A stretch of 64,000 nucleotides of DNA, taken from the NCBI RefSeq assembly GCF_035944375.1, contig NZ_DASZBE010000044.1, one strand, 5' to 3'. Shown in pieces: positions 26,063 to 34,602 of the stretch. Numbering within the stretch: position 1 is the first letter of the stretch; every line of letters starts with the position of its first letter. Made by a program: the position numbers and the translations under genes. The notes under the pieces are model-generated. The model made no database searches. It had not been told where the DNA came from and saw nothing but the letters and a program-made list of their open reading frames with translations. The stretch is from Allobosea sp035944375. Its GTDB lineage: Bacteria; Pseudomonadota; Alphaproteobacteria; Rhizobiales; Beijerinckiaceae.

Positions 26063-26749
26063 TCAGGCGATCTGCCCTTTCGCCAGCCCGTATTGCAGCC
26101 GGTAGATGCCACAATCGCGCGCCGCATCGTAGCCCGATGCGAAGGCCGACAGCGTCTCCGGCGCCGCATGGTCGGAAAGTGCCGCCTCCAGCGGCGCGGC
26201 CTCAACCGCCTCCACCAGCAGGATCCAGTCCGCGGTCTGGTCGGGCTCGCCGCGCAGCGCCTTCTCGGCCGTCGCGCCGCCGCCACCGCCCTGCCCTTCG
26301 AGCAGATGCACCGCGACGATCGACGGCGACGCCTGCAGCTTGTCCATTACTGCGCTAAGCCCGGCGAAGAATGCGTCACGCTCGCCGCTCGCCGCCAGCC
26401 GGAGCGTCGCGACGAAGGCCCCGTCGCCGAGCCCGCTGCTCTGCGCGACACGGCAGATCGTCCGCGAGGTCTCGCGGAAATGCCGGACGACCCGCTGCGT
26501 CCAGGGCGAGGGCGCGTTCAGCCGGGCCAGATAGTCCGGCGAGACCAGCACCTCGGGACTCTCCGTCTCGTAGAAGTTGAAGTATTTCGGCGTGCCCCGC
26601 TGCGCCACATAGCGGCGCCCGCGCAGGAAACCCGGCACGGCGACGCGCTCGGGGATATGCTCGCCGATATGCCAGGCGACGAAATCGGCCTCCGCCTCGT
26701 CGGCGATGCCGTTCCAGATCGCCAGCACGCCCTTGCCCGCCAATGCCAC
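26063..26749 (-). CDS. DUF4286-like protein
   Basis: A 228-residue protein with two similar halves of the alpha/beta barrel, dimeric ferredoxin-like type. The N-terminal half has GVLAIWNGIADEAEADFVAW, HIGEHIPERVAVPGFLRGRR and KYFNFYETESPEVLVSPDYL; this order is that of DUF4286-type proteins, which usually sit in catabolic operons. No enzyme activity is established for the family as far as I know. A GTG start at 26749 has AAGGAG seven bases upstream. Only 13 bases separate it from the SDR gene before it and 26 from the LacI gene after it, so all are one transcript. Confidence 0.7.
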   Translation of the reverse strand: MALAGKGVLAIWNGIADEAEADFVAWHIGEHIPERVAVPGFLRGRRYVAQRGTPKYFNFYETESPEVLVSPDYLARLNAPSPWTQRVVRHFRETSRTICRVAQSSGLGDGAFVATLRLAASGERDAFFAGLSAVMDKLQASPSIVAVHLLEGQGGGGGATAEKALRGEPDQTADWILLVEAVEAAPLEAALSDHAAPETLSAFASGYDAARDCGIYRLQYGLAKGQIA

Positions 26750-26762
26750 GTCGCTCTCTCCT

Positions 26763-27506
26763 TCAGACCCTGTGCAACTGCAGCCCGCCGCCGACATCGA
26801 TATGGATGCCGGTCGCGTAGGGGATCGCCCCCGTGACGAGGGCGGCGACGGTGCGACCGACATCGGACGGCTCCCCCCAACGCTGCATCGGAATGCCGCC
26901 GGCCGCGAGCAGCGCATCGTATTTCTCCGTGGCGGGCGCGGTCATCGCGGTGCGGATCACGCCCGGCCGCACCTCGAACACGGCGATGCCGTCGGCGGCG
27001 AGACGCGCCGCGAACAGCTTCGCCATCATGCCGACACCGGCCTTGCTGATGCAGTAATCGGCGCGGTTCTCGCCGACGATCTCGGCATTGGCCGAGCCGA
27101 TGAAGACGATCGAGCCCGGCTGGCCCGGCGCTCGCGCCAGGCGCCGGCGGGCGAAGGCCTGCGTCAGGAAGAAGCCGGCGCGGAGATTGACCGAAAGCGT
27201 GTCGTCGAAGCTCTCCGGCGACAGGTCGAGCAGGTCGCCGCGCTGGCGCGAGGTGATGCCGGCATTGTTGACCAGGCAGTCCGGCTCGCCGAGATCGGCG
27301 GCGATCCGCTCGATCAGCGCGGCATGGCCCGCCAGATCGGCGACGTCGCAGCCGTAATAGGCGCCGGGTCCCGCCGGGATGCTCTCCGCTTCGGCGGCCG
27401 GCTCGCGGCTGACGCGCGCCACGACGAAGCCGGCGGCCGAAAGCGCCTGCGCGATCGCCGCGCCGATGCCGCGGCCCGCGCCGGTGACGATCGCGACGCG
27501 TTTCAC
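26763..27506 (-). CDS. SDR-family oxidoreductase (3-ketoacyl reductase type)
   Basis: A 247-residue classical short-chain dehydrogenase. The cofactor motif is VTGAGRGIGAAIA, followed by NNAGIT, catalytic serine in IVFIGSANAE, and YCISKAG with the catalytic tyrosine and lysine. VRPGVIRTAMTAP follows and the C-terminus ends in a typical GIHIDVGGGLQLHRV. An arginine after the cofactor beta strand (RVSREP) favours NADP. It is the first gene of the minus-strand operon and lies just downstream of the LacI-type operator at 27594. In this setting a role in oxidising a hydroxyl of the imported acid is plausible. Confidence 0.87.
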   Translation of the reverse strand: MKRVAIVTGAGRGIGAAIAQALSAAGFVVARVSREPAAEAESIPAGPGAYYGCDVADLAGHAALIERIAADLGEPDCLVNNAGITSRQRGDLLDLSPESFDDTLSVNLRAGFFLTQAFARRRLARAPGQPGSIVFIGSANAEIVGENRADYCISKAGVGMMAKLFAARLAADGIAVFEVRPGVIRTAMTAPATEKYDALLAAGGIPMQRWGEPSDVGRTVAALVTGAIPYATGIHIDVGGGLQLHRV

Positions 27507-27593
27507 GGCATCGTCCCCGCGGCCGTGCCGGCAGGGCCTCTCAGGGTCGGGGCAAGGCGGCTCGGACTTGACACTGGTCGACTCCCAATTCTA

Positions 27594-27607
27594 TGCAAGC
27601 GGTTACA
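27594..27607. promoter_or_regulatory. Candidate LacI-type operator (TGCAAGCGGTTACA)
   Basis: The 14-mer TGCAAGCGGTTACA is an imperfect palindrome with the central CG and the TGTAA/TTACA arms typical of LacI-family operators. It lies between the divergent SDR (starts 27506, minus) and CoA-transferase (starts 27663, plus) genes. A related 14-mer at 30282-30295 matches in 12 of 14 positions, and both lie within 10 kb of a single LacI gene. Confidence 0.65.
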
Positions 27608-27662
27608 AAACCGGCTGCGAAAGTCAATCGCTCCGATGCCGGACGCAGCGAGGAAGCGACCG

Positions 27663-29300
27663 ATGAAGGTGATCAGCGCGAGCGAGGCCGCCTCGCTCAT
27701 CCAGCCCGGCGACAGCATCCTGGTCAGCGGCTCGGGTGGCGGGCATTGCGTGCCCGAGGCCGTGCTGGAGGCGATCGAGGCCCGCTTTCTCGAGACCGGC
27801 GCCCCGCGCGAGCTCTGCCTCATCCACGCGGTGGGCATCGGCGACCGCAAGCTGAAGGGCGCCGCGCGCTTCCGCCATCCCGGCATGCTCAGGCGCAGCA
27901 TCACCGGCGCACTGGTCGATTCCCCGCCGCTGATCGAGCTGGCGCAGAAGGACCTGATCGAATCCTACACCCTGCCGCAGGGCGTGATCGCGCAGATGAC
28001 CCGCGAGATCGCGGCCGGCCGCCCCGGCGTCATCACCAAGACCGGGCTGCACACCTTCGTCGATCCGCGCCAGCGCGGCGCGCGGCAGAGCGCCTCGGCG
28101 CGGGAGGACCTGGTGGAACTGCTGGAGATCGGCGGCGAGGAGTGGCTGCGCTTCAAGCCCTTCCCGCTCGATGTCGTGCTGCTGCGTGGCACCACCGCCG
28201 ACGAGGACGGCAACATCACCATGGAGCAGGAGGCGGTGCCGGGCGAGATGCTGTCCTCGGCCCAGGCAGGCCGGCGCCTCGGCGCGGTCGTCGTCGTGCA
28301 GGTCAAGCGGCTGGCGCGGCGCGGAACGCTGCCGCAGCGCGCGGTGAAAATCCCCGGCATTCTCGTCGATTACGTCGTCGTCGACGAGAACCAGCGCCAG
28401 ACCTACTTCAGCGACTACAATCCCAGCTATTCCGGAGAGATGCGCATTCCGCTGGAGGGCCTGCGCCGGCTGCCCTTCACCGAGCGCAAGATCGTCGCCC
28501 GCCGCGCGGCCATGGAGATCCGCCCCGGTGCGGTATGCAATCTCGGCGCCGGCATTTCGACGGGCGTCTCGGCGGTCGCGGCGGAGGAAGGCTTTCTCGA
28601 CGAGGTCGTGCTGACCAACGAGCAGGGCTTCGTCGGCGGCGCGCCGCTGACCGGGCCGGATTCGGGTGCCGCGCAGAATTACGACGCGATGGTCGACCAG
28701 CCCTACCAGTTCGACTTCTACGATGGCGGCGGGCTCGACATCGCCTTCCTCTCCTTCGCCGAGGTCGATGGCGAGGGCCATGTCAATGTCAGCCGCTTCG
28801 GCGACACCATCGTCGGCATCGGCGGCTTCGTGAACATCAGCCAGAACGCCCGCAAGGTCGTGTTCAGCGGCACCTTCACCGCCGGCGGGCTGCAGATCGC
28901 CACCACGGACGGGCAGTTGCGCATCCTGCAGGAAGGCCGCAGCCGCAAGTTCGTCCGCTCCGTCGAGCAGATCTGCTACAATGGCAGCTTCGCCCGCGAG
29001 CAGGGCCGCGAGGCGGTCTTCGTCACCGAGCGCGCGGTCTTCCGCGTCGGCGCCAGCGGGCTCGAACTCTGCGAGGTCGCGCCCGGCGTCGACATCGAGC
29101 GCGACATCGTCGCGCATATGGATTTCCGCCCCGCCATCGCGCCCGATCTCAGGACGATGGATGCGCGCCTCTTCGCCGCCGAGCCGATGGGCCTGAAGCG
29201 CGACATCGCGGCGCTCGGCTCGCAGGCCCGCCAGCCGCGACGCCGGCTGGGCCTGAAGGACAGCCCACGGCGCGTCGCGGGCGTGGCCGAGCCGGCCTGA
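27663..29300 (+). CDS. CoA-transferase, fused alpha-beta (acetate CoA-transferase YdiF-like)
   Basis: A 545-residue family I CoA-transferase with both subunits in one chain. The N-terminal half has LVSGSGGGHCVPEAVLEAIE and the second half has LGAGISTGVSAVAAEEG followed by E320 in VVLTNEQGFVGG, the glutamate position that forms the enzyme-CoA thioester. The length is close to YdiF (531). It would activate an imported carboxylic acid to its CoA thioester using acetyl-CoA or succinyl-CoA. GAGGAAGC at 27646 places the start at 27663. The gene is convergent with the ketopantoate-reductase-like gene, their stops four bases apart. Confidence 0.88.
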   Translation: MKVISASEAASLIQPGDSILVSGSGGGHCVPEAVLEAIEARFLETGAPRELCLIHAVGIGDRKLKGAARFRHPGMLRRSITGALVDSPPLIELAQKDLIESYTLPQGVIAQMTREIAAGRPGVITKTGLHTFVDPRQRGARQSASAREDLVELLEIGGEEWLRFKPFPLDVVLLRGTTADEDGNITMEQEAVPGEMLSSAQAGRRLGAVVVVQVKRLARRGTLPQRAVKIPGILVDYVVVDENQRQTYFSDYNPSYSGEMRIPLEGLRRLPFTERKIVARRAAMEIRPGAVCNLGAGISTGVSAVAAEEGFLDEVVLTNEQGFVGGAPLTGPDSGAAQNYDAMVDQPYQFDFYDGGGLDIAFLSFAEVDGEGHVNVSRFGDTIVGIGGFVNISQNARKVVFSGTFTAGGLQIATTDGQLRILQEGRSRKFVRSVEQICYNGSFAREQGREAVFVTERAVFRVGASGLELCEVAPGVDIERDIVAHMDFRPAIAPDLRTMDARLFAAEPMGLKRDIAALGSQARQPRRRLGLKDSPRRVAGVAEPA

Positions 29301-29303
29301 GGC

Positions 29304-30239
29304 TCAGACCTCGTCCCGCGCCCGTTCCAGCCCGAGCATCAGGGCCGCGAAGGCCTCGAGCGTCGGCGTCGGAACGCCCTTGGCGTGGCCACGCGCGATC
29401 ACGCTGGCGTAGATCGCCTCGACCTCGCTCGGACGCCCGGCCTCGATGTCGCGGCGCATGCTGGTCTTGTTGCGCGCCGCGCCGCTCGCCACGATGCCGT
29501 CGAAGACCCGGTAGCGCGTCTCGGGAGGCAGATCGACCCCGCAGGCCTGCGCGACGGCGGCGGCCTCGTCCATGGCGCGCCGCGCGACCACCGCCAGAGC
29601 CGGCAGTCCGGCGACGCCGCCGATCGTCAATCCCGTCAGCCCGCTGGTGGCCGACATCGCTACATTGAGCATCAGTTTCCGCCATTTCTCGGTGACGATG
29701 GCGCCGCTGGCCCGCGTCGGGATGCCATGGGCGCTCATCAGCGCCGCCAGGGCCTCGGCCCGCTGTGACTCGCCCCCGGCCATCTCTCCGACCAGTGTCG
29801 GCAGCACCGCATAGCTGCGCACGACACCGGGCGCTTCCAGCGTCGCGCCCAGCGAGGTCAGGCCGCCGAGCACGGCGCCCGCCCCCAAGGATTCCGCCAT
29901 GATCTCCTCATTGCCGAGACCGTTCTGGAAGCTGACCGCGACGCTGCCGGGCCGCATCAGCGGCGCCACGGCGCCACTGACCGCCCGCGTCGCATGCGCC
30001 TTGCACTGGATGAAGACGATGTCCGCGGCAGGCACATCGGCCACAGAATGGGCCGCGCCGATCGGCACGGTCCGCTCGCCGCCCTCGCCCAGGATGCGCA
30101 GCCCGCGCTCGCGAAGACCGGCGGCATCCGCCTTGCGCCGCACCATCAGGGTCACGCGCAGCCCGTTCTCGGCGAGGAGCCCCCCGAACAGGCTGCCCAT
30201 CGCCCCGGCGCCTGCGACCACGACATGCGGATCCGTCAT
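29304..30239 (-). CDS. 2-Dehydropantoate 2-reductase family protein (ApbA/PanE-like)
   Basis: A 311-residue NADP-dependent reductase. The cofactor motif is VVAGAGAMGSLFGGLLAENG. Further family landmarks are VFIQCKAHAT, VSFQNGLGNEEI and the catalytic lysine in IVTEKWRKLMLNVAMS, followed by the conserved late segment IASGAARNKTSMRRDIEAGR-like (VASGAARNKTSM, RPSEVEAIY). PanE makes pantoate, but the paralogue here is in a catabolic cluster under a candidate LacI operator, so a related 2-keto acid is as likely. It is divergent from the ABC transporter operon, with the operator at 30280-30297 between. Confidence 0.82.
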   Translation of the reverse strand: MTDPHVVVAGAGAMGSLFGGLLAENGLRVTLMVRRKADAAGLRERGLRILGEGGERTVPIGAAHSVADVPAADIVFIQCKAHATRAVSGAVAPLMRPGSVAVSFQNGLGNEEIMAESLGAGAVLGGLTSLGATLEAPGVVRSYAVLPTLVGEMAGGESQRAEALAALMSAHGIPTRASGAIVTEKWRKLMLNVAMSATSGLTGLTIGGVAGLPALAVVARRAMDEAAAVAQACGVDLPPETRYRVFDGIVASGAARNKTSMRRDIEAGRPSEVEAIYASVIARGHAKGVPTPTLEAFAALMLGLERARDEV

Positions 30240-30279
30240 CGGCTCTCTCCCTTGCGGAGGGCGGGCGCCTCCGAACTAC

Positions 30280-30297
30280 AATGTAAGCGGATACATT
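30280..30297. promoter_or_regulatory. Candidate LacI-type operator (AATGTAAGCGGATACATT)
   Basis: AATGTAAGCGGATACATT has perfect 6-base arms (AATGTA and TACATT) around AGCGGA. The inner 14-mer TGTAAGCGGATACA differs from the 27594 site at two positions. It lies between the start of the ketopantoate-reductase-like gene (minus, 30239) and the ABC permease gene (plus, 30434). It would let one LacI-type repressor control both directions. Confidence 0.7.
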
Positions 30298-30433
30298 TTG
30301 CTTGTCATGCCGCCTGAGCTGCACTAGCGTCCGGGCATCGACAGGAGGAAGGCGCGCGCTGGCGTCGCCACGCCTCGTGAAGAGCGCGGCCTCACGGGGA
30401 CCGGCGCCGTTCGTCAGGGAAGGAGAGCCGAAG

Positions 30434-31288
30434 ATGGCTTCGCAGATGGCGTCGCGAGCGGCGTCCGATTTCGGTGGCCCCGCCGCGACGGAGCTGGCGC
30501 CGCAGCGCCGCTCGCCCATGATGCGGCGGCTGCGGACGATCGGCTGGAATCTGATCCCGCCGCTGACCTTCGTCGCGATCGTCGGCTTCTGGTCGCTCTC
30601 GATCCAGATCTTCAAGATCCCGGCCTATCTGCTGCCGGCGCCGGGCGCCGTGTTCCAGCGCGTGATCACCGATGCTGCGATGCTCTGGCTCAACGCCAAG
30701 GTCACGCTGACCGAGATCGTGCTCGGTTTCGGGCTCACCGTCGTGCTGGCGATTCCGCTCGGCCTGCTGATCGCGCTCTCGCCGCTCGCCAAGCAGACGC
30801 TCTATCCGCCGATCATGCTGCTCCAGCTCGTGCCGAAGATCGCGGTTGCGCCGCTCTTCCTGGTCTGGCTCGGCTTCGGCATCGAATCGAAGGTCCTGCT
30901 GACACTGCTGATGACCTTCTTCCCGCTGCTGCTGGCCAGCATCAGCGGCTTCCAGATCCTCGATCAGCGGCTGCTCTATCTGACGCAGTCGATGGGCGCT
31001 GGCACCTGGCAGACCTTCTGGTACCTGCGCTTCCCGGCCGCGCTGCCGGTGATCTTCGCGGGCATCAAGACCTCGGCCACGATCGCGGCGACGGCGGCCA
31101 TCGTGGCGGAGTTCGTCGGCGCCAATCAGGGCCTTGGCTATGTGCTCCTGCGCGGCACCAGCACGCTCGACATCGAGCTGACCTTCGCCGTGCTCGTGGT
31201 GCTCACCATCATCGGCATCGTCATCAACTACGCGGTCGAATTGAGCGAATGGCTGATGACGCCGTGGCAACGCGGCGGCCGCCGCTGA
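30434..31288 (+). CDS. ABC transporter permease (SsuC/TauC/ThiX type)
   Basis: A 284-residue inner-membrane permease with about six hydrophobic segments. The family loop is seen in EIVLGFGLTVVLAIPLGLLI, followed by the ATPase-contacting stretch SMGAGTWQTFWYLRFPAALP (EAA-type loop) and SATIAATAAIVAEFVGANQG. The length and loop are of the nitrate/sulfonate/taurine class. AGGAGAG at 30421 sets the start at 30434; a longer open frame upstream is not conserved. It is the first gene of the plus-strand operon with the binding protein, MaoC, ATPase and enoyl-CoA hydratase genes. Confidence 0.9.
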   Translation: MASQMASRAASDFGGPAATELAPQRRSPMMRRLRTIGWNLIPPLTFVAIVGFWSLSIQIFKIPAYLLPAPGAVFQRVITDAAMLWLNAKVTLTEIVLGFGLTVVLAIPLGLLIALSPLAKQTLYPPIMLLQLVPKIAVAPLFLVWLGFGIESKVLLTLLMTFFPLLLASISGFQILDQRLLYLTQSMGAGTWQTFWYLRFPAALPVIFAGIKTSATIAATAAIVAEFVGANQGLGYVLLRGTSTLDIELTFAVLVVLTIIGIVINYAVELSEWLMTPWQRGGRR

Positions 31289-31340
31289 CGCGCGAGCCGC
31301 GAACGGCTTTCACGACAAGAAACCAAAGGGAGGACGTCAC

Positions 31341-32339
31341 ATGAAGCACTGGATCAACCGTTCGATCACGGCCGCGGCCTTTGCCGCCGGTCTCGGCCTG
31401 TCGGCCGCTCTGGCGCAGACGCCGGTCACCTTCCAGCTCAACTGGACCGCGGGCGGACCCAATGCCGGCTTCGCCGCCGCCGTGGGCGAAGGGTTCTACA
31501 AGGCCGCCGGCCTCGATGTGACGGTCGTGCAGGGCAACGGCTCGGGCAACACCGCCCAGCTCGTCGCCAGCGGGCGCTCGCAGCTCGCCTATGCCGATGC
31601 CGTGGCGATCAGCCAGCTGATCTCCAAGGGCGCGCCGATGAAGATCGTCTCGACGGTCTACCAGTCGAACCCGAACTCGGTGAACGCGCTCAAGAAGACC
31701 GGCATCAAGTCCATCGCCGATCTCAAGGGCAAGAAGGTCGGCGTTCCCGCCGGTTCCTCCCAGGGCCCCATGCTGCCGCTCCTGCTGAAGGCCAATGGCC
31801 TGAAGGAGTCGGACATGACGCTGATCAACATGCCGGTGGCCGCGATGGTGCCGTCGCTGCTGCAGGGCCAGGTCGACGCCATCCTCGGCTCGCTCGACGC
31901 CTACCAGATCCAGCTCGAGATGCAGGGCGCCGAACTGACCAACTTCCCCTTCGCCGACCATGGCGTGCCCACGGTCGCGACCTCGATCTTCGCTTCGAAC
32001 GATTTCATCAAGCAGAATCCCGAGGTGCTGAAGAAGTTCATCGCCGCGAGCCTGAAGGGCTGGTCCTTCGCCCTCGACAACCCGACCAAGGCGATCGAGC
32101 ACGTCAAGACTCTGTTCCCGGACACGAACGTCAAGCTCGCCACCGCCGAACTCGCCGCCATCACCCCGCTCTTCTGCAGCGGCGGCGCGAAGTTCATCGG
32201 CAAGGCCGAGGACGCGCACTGGACCCGCACCCAGGCCCTGCTCTCCGAGGTCAAGCTCCTGCCCGAGGGTCAGGACCCGAAGAACTACTACACCAACGAC
32301 TATCTGCCGCCGGCGAGCGAGATGCGCGCCTGCAAGTAA
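31341..32339 (+). CDS. ABC transporter substrate-binding protein (NMT1/THI5-like)
   Basis: A 332-residue periplasmic binding protein. The first 27 residues are a signal peptide ending in SAALA-QT. Mature sequence has VTFQLNWTAGGPNAGFAAAV, GLDVTVVQGNGSGNTAQLV and DLKGKKVGVPAGSSQGPM, which are the landmarks of the NMT1-like domain. Relatives bind sulfonates, pyrimidine precursors, phthalates or aromatic acids; the ligand here is unknown. RBS GGGAGGA precedes the ATG. The gene sits in the operon 30434-34532, which also contains CoA-linked hydratases, so the ligand is probably a carboxylate. Confidence 0.92.
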   Translation: MKHWINRSITAAAFAAGLGLSAALAQTPVTFQLNWTAGGPNAGFAAAVGEGFYKAAGLDVTVVQGNGSGNTAQLVASGRSQLAYADAVAISQLISKGAPMKIVSTVYQSNPNSVNALKKTGIKSIADLKGKKVGVPAGSSQGPMLPLLLKANGLKESDMTLINMPVAAMVPSLLQGQVDAILGSLDAYQIQLEMQGAELTNFPFADHGVPTVATSIFASNDFIKQNPEVLKKFIAASLKGWSFALDNPTKAIEHVKTLFPDTNVKLATAELAAITPLFCSGGAKFIGKAEDAHWTRTQALLSEVKLLPEGQDPKNYYTNDYLPPASEMRACK

Positions 32340-32384
32340 ACGCAGGCCACCCGCTTCCCTCACACCAGGACGACGGCGCACGCC

Positions 32385-32894
32385 ATGCAGGACAAACCGA
32401 GACTGGGCTACCGCTATGACGATCTCTCCGTCGGGATGCGCTTCCGCAGCCCCGGCCGGACGATCACCGACGCCGATCTCGTCGGCTTCTCGGGGCTGAC
32501 CGGCGACTATTCGGAGCTGCACACCAGCGACGTCTATGCGCAGAGCAGCCAGTTCGGCCGGAGGGTCGCGCATGGCATGCTCGGTCTCGCCTATGCCCAT
32601 GGCCTGATGTGGGCGCGCACCGGCGAACTGCGCGAGACGGCGATCGCCTTCCTCGGCATCGACGGATGGCGCTTCGTCGGGCCGGTCTTCGTCGGCGACA
32701 CCATCTTCGTCGACTACGAACTCGCCGAACTGCGCGACAGCCGCTCGCGGCCGACGCAGGCGATCGCGACCTTCGAGGTCAAGGTCGTCAAGCAGGACGG
32801 CACGCTCGTGCAGCAGGGCCGCAAGGCCCTGCTGGTCTCCAAGGTCCCGCTCGATGCCGTCGCGGCCTCGACCACCGCCCCTGCGGCCAACTGA
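32385..32894 (+). CDS. MaoC-family acyl dehydratase
   Basis: A 169-residue hot-dog-fold hydratase. The catalytic and acyl-CoA regions are visible: RTITDADLVGFSGLTGDYSELHTSD (aspartate and histidine positions), RRVAHGMLGLAYAHGLM, and DGWRFVGPVFVGDTIFVDYEL. Enzymes of this type add water to 2-enoyl-CoA with R stereochemistry. The single-domain length is normal. It lies between the binding-protein and ATPase genes, ten bases before the latter, so the enzyme is made together with the transporter. This ties import of the substrate to a CoA-dependent degradation. Confidence 0.88.
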   Translation: MQDKPRLGYRYDDLSVGMRFRSPGRTITDADLVGFSGLTGDYSELHTSDVYAQSSQFGRRVAHGMLGLAYAHGLMWARTGELRETAIAFLGIDGWRFVGPVFVGDTIFVDYELAELRDSRSRPTQAIATFEVKVVKQDGTLVQQGRKALLVSKVPLDAVAASTTAPAAN

Positions 32895-32904
32895 GGGACA
32901 GGCC

Positions 32905-33729
<825 letters not shown>

Positions 33730-33731
33730 GC

Positions 33732-34532
33732 ATGGCCGAAAACAGCGCCGATACTCCGGCGACAGCCGGCGCCGTCCTGACCGAGCACGGGCTGGTGGCG
33801 GAGATCGCGCTGGCCAACGGGGCGCTCAATCTGGTGACGCGGCCATTGCTGCGGCAGCTCAACCGCATTCTGCGCCAGCTCGCCTCGCGCTCCGACCTGC
33901 GCTGCGTCATCCTGCATGGCGGGGAGGCGCGCGCCTTCTGCGCCGGCAGCGACATCAAGGAGTTCGGCCCGCTCGGCGCCGATGCCAGCGAGCGCAAGAT
34001 CCTGTTCGAGGACATGGTGCTGCGCAATCTGGCCAGGCTGCCGATGCCGACCATCGCCGCGATCGACGGGCCTGCGCTGGGCGGAGGGCTGGAGCTCGCG
34101 CTCTGCTGCGATCTGCGGGTCCTGAGGGCCGGGGTCGCCATCGGCCTGCCGGAATGTCATCTCGGCGGGCTCGCCGGCAGCGGCGCGGTCCGGCTGACGA
34201 GGCTCGTCGGCCCGGCCCGCGCCAAGCAGATGCTGTTCACCGGAACCTCGATCTCCAGCGAGACCGCTCTCGCCTGGGGTGTGGTCAACGAGGTCGCGTC
34301 CGAGGGTTCGGCGCTCGACGCCGCGCGCCGGATGGCTGGCGAAATCGCCCAGCGCGGCCCGATCTCGAACCGTCTGGCCAAGGAGATCGTGGACCGCTCC
34401 GGCGATCTGCCGCTCGACGCCGGGCTGATGCAGGCCAATGTCGCTCAGCAGCGCATCTTCGATTCGGATGATCTCCACGAAGGCGCGGCCGCCTTTTTCG
34501 GCAAGCGGGCGCCCATCTTCGCCGGGCGGTGA
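33732..34532 (+). CDS. Enoyl-CoA hydratase/isomerase family protein
   Basis: A 266-residue crotonase-fold enzyme. The oxyanion-hole segments are seen: AFCAGSDIKEFG and AIDGPALGGGLELALCCDLRV, then GLPECHLGGLAGSGAVRLTRLVG with one catalytic glutamate position. The C-terminal trimer-forming helix region (SNRLAKEIVDRSG) is normal. It may hydrate, isomerise or cleave a ring-derived acyl-CoA. It starts two bases after the ATPase gene stop and is the last gene of the plus-strand operon. It is convergent with dabA, whose stop is about 70 bases away. Confidence 0.88.
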   Translation: MAENSADTPATAGAVLTEHGLVAEIALANGALNLVTRPLLRQLNRILRQLASRSDLRCVILHGGEARAFCAGSDIKEFGPLGADASERKILFEDMVLRNLARLPMPTIAAIDGPALGGGLELALCCDLRVLRAGVAIGLPECHLGGLAGSGAVRLTRLVGPARAKQMLFTGTSISSETALAWGVVNEVASEGSALDAARRMAGEIAQRGPISNRLAKEIVDRSGDLPLDAGLMQANVAQQRIFDSDDLHEGAAAFFGKRAPIFAGR

Positions 34533-34602
34533 CGGTTGACCCCGTGGCCCAGACCGCCGGTCACGAGCGGGCGTGACGGCGATCCGGACGGCCGGCGAGG
34601 CG

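Noticed and set aside
26706..27662. N-terminal extension of the CoA-transferase frame
   Set aside because: It overlaps the SDR gene in antisense and crosses the candidate operator. A good ribosome binding site stands before 27663.
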